From Streptomyces sp. V3I8 (GTDB lineage Bacteria; Actinomycetota; Actinomycetes; Streptomycetales; Streptomycetaceae): a stretch of DNA of 64,000 nucleotides. The position numbers were made by a program, and so were the translations under genes. Each line of letters opens with the position of its first letter. Positions within the stretch are counted from its first letter, which is position 1. This document shows positions 57,051 to 64,000 of this stretch, piece after piece. The notes beneath the pieces were generated by a model. That model worked only from the letters and a program-made list of their open reading frames with translations, was not told where the DNA came from and made no database searches. The stretch is from assembly GCF_030817535.1 (NCBI RefSeq), contig NZ_JAUSZL010000002.1:930001-994000 (forward strand), in the 5' to 3' direction.

Positions 57051-59966
57051 ATGCGTTCCCATGCGCCATCCCTGGTCGGGCGGGACTCTCACATCGTCCT
57101 GCTCGAACGTGCCTTGACCGAAGCAAGGCAGGGACGCGGCGGTGTCGTCTTCCTGGTCGGCGAAGCCGGCGTCGGCAAGTCGCGGCTCGCGGCGGAGGCC
57201 GTGGGCCGGGCGCTGGGCGCCGGCATGCGCGTACTGCGCGGACGCAGCAGCACCACCGGTCCGGCCGTGCCGTTCCGTCCCCTCACCGAGGCGCTGATGT
57301 CGCTGTTCCGCGGCGGCGAACCCACGGACGACCTCGTGCTCGGCCCCTACCGCCCCGTCCTCGGACGGCTGATCCCCGACTGGGACACCGGGGAACGTGA
57401 GAGCAGCTCCATGGTCATCCTCGGCGAGGCGGTGCTGCGTCTGCTCATCGCCGCCGGACGCGGGCAGGGCCAGTTGCTCCTGCTGGAGGACCTGCACGAC
57501 GCCGACCCGGAGACGCTGGGGGTCCTGGAGTACCTGGTGGACAACCTGGAGTACTCACCCGTACTCCTGCTGGCCACCGTGCGCACGGATTTCAGCGAGG
57601 CGCTGGACCTCGCGCAGTCCGCCCGGCGCCGCGGCGTCGCGGCTCTGGTCGACCTGCCTCCGCTGACCCGGCCCCAGGTGCACGACATGATCGCGGCCCA
57701 GCTCGGCACCGACGGTTCGGGCGAGGTGCCCGGGCCGGTCCTGCAGCGGCTGTGGGAGGACAGCGCCGGCAGCCCGTACCTGATCGAGGAACTGCTGCAG
57801 TCCATGATCGGGGCCGGGACCCTGGTGCAGGGGCCGGACGGCTGGCGAGCGGTCGGAGATCTGCGAAGTGACGTTTCCTCCACGCTGGCCCGAGGCATCC
57901 TGCGCCGCATCGACCGGCTGGGCGCGCAGGGCCTGACCCTGCTGTCGGCCGCCGCCGTCCTCGGCCGGCGCTTCCCGCTCACCGTGCTGCAGCGGATGAC
58001 CGGCGTCGACGACCGGGCCCTGCTCAGCCATCTGCACGCGGGCGTGGCCGCGCGGCTGGTCATCCCCGACGAACCGGCTCCGGACTGGTACTCCTTCCGG
58101 CACTCCCTCACCGTGGAGGCACTGTTCACGCAGATGACACCGACCCGGCGAGCGGATCTGGCCCGGCGGGGCGCGGAAGCGGTCGAGGAGCTGCACCCCG
58201 GCCTCGACGGCGACTGGTGCGCCCTCGCGGCCGGGCTGCGGTGCGAGGCCGGGGACCACGTCGAGGCCGGGCTGCTGTTCGGGGACGCCGGCGGCCGGGC
58301 CCTCGCGAAGGGCGCGCTCGGCTCCGCGGTGACACTGCTCAGCCGCGCGGAGAGCCTGCTGGTCGACGCCGGCGACCCGCAGGCGCGGGGCGCGGTGCTG
58401 GAGAACCTGCTGCCGGCCCTCGCGGAGGCCGGCGACTTCGCCCGCGCCTTCGATCTGGCCGAGGACCTGCATGTGCTGAGCGGCTCCGGACTGAGCCCCG
58501 AGCGGCTGGCCACCCTGCACACCCGGCTGGCCAAGGTGGCCCACACGGCGGGGCGGTGGAACGACGGCAACCGCCAGATCGTCCGCGCCCGCGAGGTGCT
58601 GGCGAGCGCGCCGGACGAGGCGACGGCCGCGGCCGTCGACGTCACCGCCGCCTACCTGGCCCTCGACACCCCGGGGCCCGACCGCACCCAGCACGCGGAG
58701 AAACTGGCCCGTTCGGCCGCCGACACCGCCGAGCGGTACGGACTGCCTGTCGTCGCCTGCCAGGCCAGCGAGCTGCTCGCCACCGTGGCCCGCGAGCGTG
58801 ACCCCCAGGAGTCGCAGGCGATGCTCGAACAGGCCCTGGCCACGGCGGAACGCCACCGCCTGCCCCTGCAGCGCATGTACGCGGCCACCCGTATGGGCGG
58901 CAACGCCTGGCTCGCCGAGGGCGACACCTCGGGCCTGCTGGCGGCGCGCGAGGAGGCGCTGCGGCTCGGCTCGGTGAACATCGTGCACACCGTGGACGGC
59001 ATCCTCGTGCTGGACGCGGTGCTGCGCGGCGACTACGGGACCGCCCGCTCGGCCGCCGCCGAATGCCTGGCCGTGGTACGCCGTCTGCGCCTGGCGCCCG
59101 CCGTGCGGTACGTCCTCATGGCGCAGTCCGTCCTGGAGGCACACCTCGGGGACCGTACGGCGATGGAGGCGGCGCTCGCCGCGTTCACCGAGTGGGACGG
59201 TGCCGGCTCGCAGGAGGAACCGCTGGGCCTCGGACTGGCCCGCGTCTTCTGCGCGCTGCTGGAGGAGGACCGCGAGCTGGCCCGTGCCGAGCTGCGGGCG
59301 GTGCTGGCGCTCGAGGCGGACAACCCCTCCACCTACCATCTCAGCGGCACCCATGGCCTCGTCCTGCTGCTGGACGTGCTCGCCGGGGAGGCGGACCGGG
59401 CCCGGCACGACGAGATCACCGCCACCGCCGTCGCCCGGATGCGCTGGAACCGGCAGTTCGTGCTGCTCGCCGACGCCGTCCTGCTGGGCCGGGAGGGCGC
59501 GGGCGCGCGGGCGGCGGCGACGGTCGAGTCGGCGCTGGCGACGGCGGAACCGTACCCGCTGGCCCAGCACCTCGGTCTGCGGCTGATCGCCGACGCGGCA
59601 CATCAGGACGGCTGGGGCGATCCGGTGGGCTGGCTGCGGCGGGCCGAACACCACTTCCACGAGCGGGACACGGCGGCCGTGGCCGGCGCCTGCCGGGCCG
59701 CGCTGCGCCGGCTCGGCGCTCCCGTGCACCAGCACCGCACCGGCACCAACGGCATTCCCGACCAGTTGCGCGCGCAGGGTGTGACCGTGCGGGAGTTCGA
59801 CGTGTTCCGGCTGCTCGCGGACCGGCTCGGCAACAAGGACATCGCCGACCGGCTGTTCATCTCCCCCCGCACCGCGGAGAAGCACATCGCGAGTCTGATC
59901 GCCAAGACGGGGGCCACCAACCGGGCGGACCTGTGCGCCCGGTCGGCGGCCCTGCGGGCTTCCTGA
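57051..59966 (+). CDS. large LuxR (LAL) family ATP-binding transcriptional regulator
   Basis: A 971-residue LAL regulator. It begins PSLVGRDSHIVLLERALTEA, with Walker A VGEAGVGKSRLAAEAV near residues 37-46 and Walker B LLLLEDLHDADPETL near residue 145. A long helical, TPR-like part follows (residues 380-900), and the C-terminal LuxR HTH is VTVREFDVFRLLADRLGNKD then IADRLFISPRTAEKHIASLI. Such proteins are typical pathway-specific activators in Streptomyces natural-product clusters. It is the third plus-strand gene after the LanM and precursor genes, ahead of the convergent exporter. Confidence 0.92.
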   Translation: MRSHAPSLVGRDSHIVLLERALTEARQGRGGVVFLVGEAGVGKSRLAAEAVGRALGAGMRVLRGRSSTTGPAVPFRPLTEALMSLFRGGEPTDDLVLGPYRPVLGRLIPDWDTGERESSSMVILGEAVLRLLIAAGRGQGQLLLLEDLHDADPETLGVLEYLVDNLEYSPVLLLATVRTDFSEALDLAQSARRRGVAALVDLPPLTRPQVHDMIAAQLGTDGSGEVPGPVLQRLWEDSAGSPYLIEELLQSMIGAGTLVQGPDGWRAVGDLRSDVSSTLARGILRRIDRLGAQGLTLLSAAAVLGRRFPLTVLQRMTGVDDRALLSHLHAGVAARLVIPDEPAPDWYSFRHSLTVEALFTQMTPTRRADLARRGAEAVEELHPGLDGDWCALAAGLRCEAGDHVEAGLLFGDAGGRALAKGALGSAVTLLSRAESLLVDAGDPQARGAVLENLLPALAEAGDFARAFDLAEDLHVLSGSGLSPERLATLHTRLAKVAHTAGRWNDGNRQIVRAREVLASAPDEATAAAVDVTAAYLALDTPGPDRTQHAEKLARSAADTAERYGLPVVACQASELLATVARERDPQESQAMLEQALATAERHRLPLQRMYAATRMGGNAWLAEGDTSGLLAAREEALRLGSVNIVHTVDGILVLDAVLRGDYGTARSAAAECLAVVRRLRLAPAVRYVLMAQSVLEAHLGDRTAMEAALAAFTEWDGAGSQEEPLGLGLARVFCALLEEDRELARAELRAVLALEADNPSTYHLSGTHGLVLLLDVLAGEADRARHDEITATAVARMRWNRQFVLLADAVLLGREGAGARAAATVESALATAEPYPLAQHLGLRLIADAAHQDGWGDPVGWLRRAEHHFHERDTAAVAGACRAALRRLGAPVHQHRTGTNGIPDQLRAQGVTVREFDVFRLLADRLGNKDIADRLFISPRTAEKHIASLIAKTGATNRADLCARSAALRAS

Positions 59967-60104
59967 GCCTGTCGCGGCGTATCGCGCAGGTCCCGCCGCC
60001 CTTCCGGGCGAAGGGCGGGACTCCCGCGACCTGCCGAGGGCCCGTCCGGCCATTCCCGTCGTCGACCGGAGGGCGGCCCGGCGGCGTCAGGTGCGTGCTC
60101 CGGG

Positions 60105-60131
60105 GCTCCCCCGGCCGGAGGCCGGGGGAGC
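60105..60131. terminator. hairpin between LAL regulator and exporter genes
   Basis: GCTCCCCCGGCC (60105-60116) pairs perfectly with GGCCGGGGGAGC (60120-60131) around a 3-base loop. It lies between convergent genes and can stop transcription from both sides. Confidence 0.75.
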
Positions 60132-60173
60132 GTGCACGGCGTCGCCAGGCAGACGGGAATCGCCGGACAGGCC

Positions 60174-61421
60174 CTAGCGCATCTCGCGCACCGCACGGGA
60201 GCCGAGCACCGCCAGTCCCGTCCCGGCGAGGATGGCGGCCACCACCGCGAACAGGGTGAACGTGTCGATCCGTGCCAGCGCGCCGCACAGGATCAGCGAC
60301 AGCGGGGCGGCCGCGTAGCCGAGGACCATGTCGACGGAGACGACCCGGCTGAGCACATCCTGCGGGATGTTCCGCTGGATCCAGCTGAGTCCGAACACTC
60401 CCTGGAAGCCGATGGCGAAGCCCATGGCGAGCACGGTCGCCACGACGGCCGCGGTGCTGTGCACCAGGCCCAGCACGGCCATCCCGGCGCCCAGCCAGCC
60501 CGCGAGAGCGGCCACCAGCAGGCCCACCCGGGGCCGGCCGCCGAGCGCGCCGCCGGCGAGCGTACCGAGTATCGCGCCCCCCGCGAGGGATCCGTTGAGC
60601 ACGCCGAGCGTGGCCGGGCCGCCCCGCAGAACCTGGTCGGCGAGGGTGGCGAAACCGACCGTGAACGGCCCGGCGTAACAGAAGTTGACGGCGGTGTCGA
60701 GGGCGACGATCGTCCGCAGCCGGGGGTCGCGGAAGGTGTAGGTGACGCCCTCGCGGATGCGGGCGCCGAGGGACGTGTGTTCCTTCGCCGCGCCGGCCCG
60801 CGCAGGGGCCTCCCGGGGGCGGGTGCGGATGCTCGCCACGCACCAGCCGCACAGCGCGAAGCAGACGGCGTCGACGAGGAAGGCGATCGGCGCCTGGGTG
60901 ACGGCGATGACCACACCGCCGACGGCCGGTCCGACGACGGCGGCCGTGCGGGCGCCCGTGCCCAGCAGCGCGTTGGCCGGAGTGAGCAGATCCTCGTCCA
61001 CCACGGAGGGCAGGATGGAGACGCGGGCGGGCTGGAAGAAAGCGTCGACGGCGCCGAAGGCGGCAGCCGCCGCGCACAGCATCCACACCGTCAACTGCCC
61101 GTGCAGACCGGCGAGTCCGACCCCCGCCATCAGCCCCGCCCGGGTCCAGCTGGAGGCAACCATCAGGGTGCGGGTGGACCAGGAGTCGCCGAGGGAGCCG
61201 CCCACCAGGGTGAGCAGCGCGCGGGGTACGGCCTGGAAGGCGAGGACGTAACCGAGGGCGAGGGTGGAGCCGGTCAGTTCGAGGGTGATCCAGGAGAAGG
61301 CGACGACGCTGAAACCGTCGCCGAGCAGGGACAGCGACTGCCCCAGCCACAGGAGTCGGAAGGGCCGCTGCCGGGCGGGTGCCCACAACCGGGGACCGGC
61401 GCCGGCGAGGGTGGTGGCCAT
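60174..61421 (-). CDS. MFS exporter (EntS/PF05977-like)
   Basis: A 415-residue major facilitator of the enterobactin-exporter-like branch. Twelve hydrophobic segments alternate, starting RLLWLGQSLSLLGDGFSVVA, with the family loop GGSLGDSWSTRTLMVASSWT after helix 3 and a central charged loop (STRPREAP-like region near residue 200). It probably exports the product of the cluster or gives self-resistance. It follows the P450 gene on the same strand, 39 bp away, so they form one transcription unit. Start at 61421. Confidence 0.88.
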   Translation of the reverse strand: MATTLAGAGPRLWAPARQRPFRLLWLGQSLSLLGDGFSVVAFSWITLELTGSTLALGYVLAFQAVPRALLTLVGGSLGDSWSTRTLMVASSWTRAGLMAGVGLAGLHGQLTVWMLCAAAAAFGAVDAFFQPARVSILPSVVDEDLLTPANALLGTGARTAAVVGPAVGGVVIAVTQAPIAFLVDAVCFALCGWCVASIRTRPREAPARAGAAKEHTSLGARIREGVTYTFRDPRLRTIVALDTAVNFCYAGPFTVGFATLADQVLRGGPATLGVLNGSLAGGAILGTLAGGALGGRPRVGLLVAALAGWLGAGMAVLGLVHSTAAVVATVLAMGFAIGFQGVFGLSWIQRNIPQDVLSRVVSVDMVLGYAAAPLSLILCGALARIDTFTLFAVVAAILAGTGLAVLGSRAVREMR

Positions 61422-61460
61422 GGTGTGCCTTTCGTCGTACGGACGCTCTCGGCGGTCCGG

Positions 61461-62690
61461 TCAGTAGCGGACGGGCAGGGCGGTGAGGCTGCGGTTGAGC
61501 AGGGAGGGCTGCCAGGTCTGCCCGCCGGGGTCCGCCAGGGTCAGGCCGGGATGGTCCGTGACCAGCGTCCGTACGGCGGACACGGCCACGAGCCGTGCCA
61601 GCGCGGCGCCGATGCAGAAGTGTGCGCCGAAGCCGAAGCCGAGGTGGGTCGCGCCGGTGCGGCGCACGTCGAACCGTCCGGGGTCGGGGAAGCGGACCGG
61701 GTCCCGGTTGGCGGCTGCGGTGACGAGAAAGATCCGGTCGCCGGCCCGCAGGGTGTGGCCGTCGAGGTCGAGATCTCGGGCGGCGGTACGGATCGACATC
61801 TTGGACGGGCCGTCCAGGCGAAGGGTCTCCTCCACGGCGCCCTGCGCCAGTTCGGGATCCGCGCGGACGGCGGCCAGCTGGTCGGGCCGGGTGTGCAGGG
61901 CGAGGACGGTGTTCGCGATGAGGTTGCTGGTGGTCTCCCCGCCGGCGAACGCCATCTGGGTGAGCATCCCGACGAACTCCTCCGCACTGACGGAATCGCC
62001 CACGCGGCCCTCGCGCAGCACCTGGCTGATCAGGTCGTCGCCGGGTTCGGCACGGCGCCGCGCGACCAGCACCCCGAGGTAGTCCTCCAGACTCACCAGC
62101 GCTTGCAGGGAGGCCCGGTACTCGCTCTCCTCCTGGGCGGTGCCGAGGACGAGGTCGGCGACGCGGGCGTTCCAGTACCAGAAGGAGGGCGCGTCGGTGC
62201 GTGGGATGCCGAGCCAGCGGGCGAACACCAGCGCGGGCAGGGGCTTGGCGACATCGGCCATGAGGTCGCCGGTGCGTCCGGTGACGGCCTTGCGGGCGAG
62301 GACGGCGCGGGTCGCCTTCTCGGTGAAGGTGCGGTAGCGGGCCACCGCGCGGGCGGCGAACGCCTCCTGGAACACCTGGCGCAGCCTGCGGTGCTGCGGG
62401 GGGTCGTTGAAGACCATCCAGCGGGACAGGATCCCGAAGGCCCGCTCGGCGTCCTCGCGGGCGCCGTGCGGTACGGCGTCCATCAGGGGACGTACCCGGT
62501 CGGCGGAGACCGCGGGGTCGCGCAGGCAGCGCATCACCTGGTCGTGGCCGGTGACGAGCCAGGCGTGGTGCATCGGGCTCCAGTGGACCGGGGCGTGCGC
62601 GCGCAGGGCGTCGAGGTGGTCGTAGGGGTCGGCGACCATGTCGGCGGAGAGCAGGTAACGCTCGGTGAAGACGGGGGCTGCGGTGGTCAT
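61461..62690 (-). CDS. cytochrome P450 tailoring enzyme
   Basis: A 409-residue actinomycete-type P450. The I-helix is MAFAGGETTSNLIANTVLA (oxygen-activating Gly-Gly-Glu-Thr-Thr), the ExxR motif VEETLRLDGPSKMSIRTAAR, and the heme loop LGFGFGAHFCIGAALARLVA with the cysteine ligand. It would hydroxylate or cross-link a carrier-bound amino acid or the peptide, using a ferredoxin not encoded here. The ATG at 62690 overlaps the NRPS stop (ATGA), so it is co-translated with the NRPS end, the usual arrangement for a dedicated tailoring enzyme. Confidence 0.92.
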   Translation of the reverse strand: MTTAAPVFTERYLLSADMVADPYDHLDALRAHAPVHWSPMHHAWLVTGHDQVMRCLRDPAVSADRVRPLMDAVPHGAREDAERAFGILSRWMVFNDPPQHRRLRQVFQEAFAARAVARYRTFTEKATRAVLARKAVTGRTGDLMADVAKPLPALVFARWLGIPRTDAPSFWYWNARVADLVLGTAQEESEYRASLQALVSLEDYLGVLVARRRAEPGDDLISQVLREGRVGDSVSAEEFVGMLTQMAFAGGETTSNLIANTVLALHTRPDQLAAVRADPELAQGAVEETLRLDGPSKMSIRTAARDLDLDGHTLRAGDRIFLVTAAANRDPVRFPDPGRFDVRRTGATHLGFGFGAHFCIGAALARLVAVSAVRTLVTDHPGLTLADPGGQTWQPSLLNRSLTALPVRY

Positions 62691-64000
62691 CGGTCTTCTC
62701 CCGCCTCGATGCCGGCGAGCAGTCCGGCGATGCCGGCCACCCTCGGCTCGGCCATCATCGACATGTGGTCGCCGTCGCTGACGTGCAGGGTGAGCCCGCC
62801 GCCGGCCACCTCTCGCCAGCGGGCGACATAGGTGTCGTAGTCGACGTCGAGACCCGGCATGGTGCGGCCCCGGGGCAGTCCGGCGGCCTCGCTCCCGACC
62901 ACGAGGTGCACGTGGCCGGGGTAGGGGCGGACCTCGTAGGCGGCCAGTGCGGCCAGCAGCGAGTGCCACACCTCGACCGGCGCGTCCTCGACCAGGGCCG
63001 CCTCGGCGGGACTCATGCCGGCGCCCAGCAGGGTGGCGGTGAGTTCGGCCGTGGCCCGGTCGCGCTGCGGGGAGGACGGCAGGTCGCGCAGGCGGTCCCG
63101 CATGCGCAGGGCTTCGCGGAGGTCCTTGGTGACGCCGTCCAGCCGCGCCCGCGCGGCGGTGTTGGGCAGGTACGGCTCGATCAGGACGAGCGGTGCGACC
63201 GGGTGCCCCGCTCCCTGCAGCTGGGTGGCCATCTCCAGGGCGATGTTGGCGCCCATGGACCAGCCGAGCAGGGCGTGCGGGCCGGCGCCGTCCCGGTCGG
63301 TGATCTCGGCGACGTAGTTGGCGGCGATACCGGGCACGGTGCCGGGGTCGACCCCGCCGAGCAGTCCGCGTGCCTGGAAGGCGTGTACGGGCCGGCCGGG
63401 CGGCAGGGCTCGGGCGAGCGGTACGAACCAGGCGGCGCTGCCCCCGGTGGGGTGCACGCACCACAGTGGCTCCCCCGTGCCCTCGCGCAGCCGTACCTCG
63501 GAGGTGACGACGGCGGGCAGCCCGTCCCCGGCCGTCCGGGTGGCGTGCGCGGCGAGCTGGGCGATCGTCGGGTGCTCGATCAGGTCACCGACCGACACCG
63601 GCAGGCCCCGTCCGGTGGCCATCAGGGAGACCCGGACGGTGGACAGGGAGCTGCCGCCGACGCGGAAGAAGTCGTCGTGGACGCCGATGCGGGACAGGCC
63701 GAGGACTTCGCGCCAGATCTCGGCGATGACCTTCTCCGCGGTGGTGGACGGGGCGACGTACTCGGTGTCGTTGCGATCGGGTTCCGCCGACGGCAGCGGC
63801 AGCGCCCGCTTGTCGATCTTGCCACTGCGGTTGACGGGCATCTCGTCCAGGAAGACGAACCGGGTGGGCAGCATGTACGCGGGCAGCGAGGCCCGCAGGG
63901 CGCGGCGCAGTTCCCCGGGCCGGGGCCGCCCGGGGCCGTGGACGACGAGGTAGGCGACGAGTGCCGCTTCGCCGGGCAGGTCGGTGCGGTGCAGGACGAC
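62687..64000 (-). CDS. NRPS, C-terminal part: adenylation end, carrier protein and thioesterase (runs off window)
   Basis: The last 437 residues of a nonribosomal peptide synthetase; the gene begins outside the window. Visible are the end of an adenylation domain (LRASLPAYMLPTRFVFLDEM, then A10 PVNRSGKIDKRALP), a carrier protein (Ser in DFFRVGGSSLSTVRVS) and a type I thioesterase (GWSMGANIALEMATQLQG nucleophile Ser, Asp near PLVLIEPYLPN, His in VSDGDHMSMMAE). The thioesterase would release, hydrolyse or cyclise the product. The frame is open across the window edge. It leads or continues the operon with the P450 and exporter. Confidence 0.92.
   Translation of the reverse strand, partial: VVLHRTDLPGEAALVAYLVVHGPGRPRPGELRRALRASLPAYMLPTRFVFLDEMPVNRSGKIDKRALPLPSAEPDRNDTEYVAPSTTAEKVIAEIWREVLGLSRIGVHDDFFRVGGSSLSTVRVSLMATGRGLPVSVGDLIEHPTIAQLAAHATRTAGDGLPAVVTSEVRLREGTGEPLWCVHPTGGSAAWFVPLARALPPGRPVHAFQARGLLGGVDPGTVPGIAANYVAEITDRDGAGPHALLGWSMGANIALEMATQLQGAGHPVAPLVLIEPYLPNTAARARLDGVTKDLREALRMRDRLRDLPSSPQRDRATAELTATLLGAGMSPAEAALVEDAPVEVWHSLLAALAAYEVRPYPGHVHLVVGSEAAGLPRGRTMPGLDVDYDTYVARWREVAGGGLTLHVSDGDHMSMMAEPRVAGIAGLLAGIEAGEDR

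Overview
This is a very GC-rich window with frequent GTG starts, 4-base start/stop overlaps, a LAL-type LuxR regulator, lanthipeptide and NRPS genes, and IS5/ISL3/Tn3 debris. It looks like a Streptomyces (or close actinomycete) chromosome, in an accessory region rather than the conserved core.

Layout. (1) 1-2.4 kb: housekeeping and stress genes on the minus strand (end of a zinc alcohol dehydrogenase, a double-UspA protein, a DoxX-like membrane protein) and an ISL3 transposase scrap. (2) 2.4-9.3 kb: a compact plus-strand operon of two unrecognised proteins, a TPR-like helical protein and a CHAT (caspase-fold) protease with its His/Cys dyad. It is flanked by a small minus-strand protein and a DUF3592 membrane protein, and resembles the CHAT/TPR conflict-type loci of actinobacteria. 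(3) 9.5-24.5 kb: a large catabolic island. It has a hydratase (HpaH-like), an aldolase (HpaI-like), a RraA-like protein, two FCD-type GntR regulators, an ABC importer, an amidohydrolase with unusual active-site residues, two DUF3500 paralogues, a flavin monooxygenase, a SnoaL-like protein, an FAH-family hydrolase and a RidA protein. A shared operator-like sequence lies in front of the divergent promoters. No ring-cleavage dioxygenase is visible. (4) 24.6-30.3 kb: a minus-strand operon of a GMC oxidoreductase, a VioB-type ferritin-like protein, a small FAD-SLDH-type subunit and two xylose-isomerase-like TIM barrels, consistent with oxidation and breakdown of glycosides. (5) 30.7-41.5 kb: alpha/beta hydrolases, an Rrf2 regulator, then a TetR/TetX-like monooxygenase pair bracketed by a decayed Tn3 transposase and a deleted resolvase, followed by two adjacent IS5-family elements.

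(6) 41.5-64 kb: an unusual hybrid RiPP/NRPS cluster. It combines two LanB-like proteins that carry only the N-terminal (glutamylation-type) module, a LanM-like protein whose dehydratase half looks intact but whose cyclase half has lost the zinc ligands, a 65-residue candidate precursor peptide, a free-standing adenylation domain, a free carrier protein, a threonine-dehydratase-like PLP enzyme, MbtH, an Sfp-type phosphopantetheinyl transferase, LuxR-type regulators, an MFS exporter, a cytochrome P450 and the A-PCP-thioesterase end of an NRPS that runs off the window. The genes suggest a dehydrated but not lanthionine-cyclised peptide that may be extended with a carrier-bound amino acid. This combination is the strongest candidate for a previously undescribed system here.
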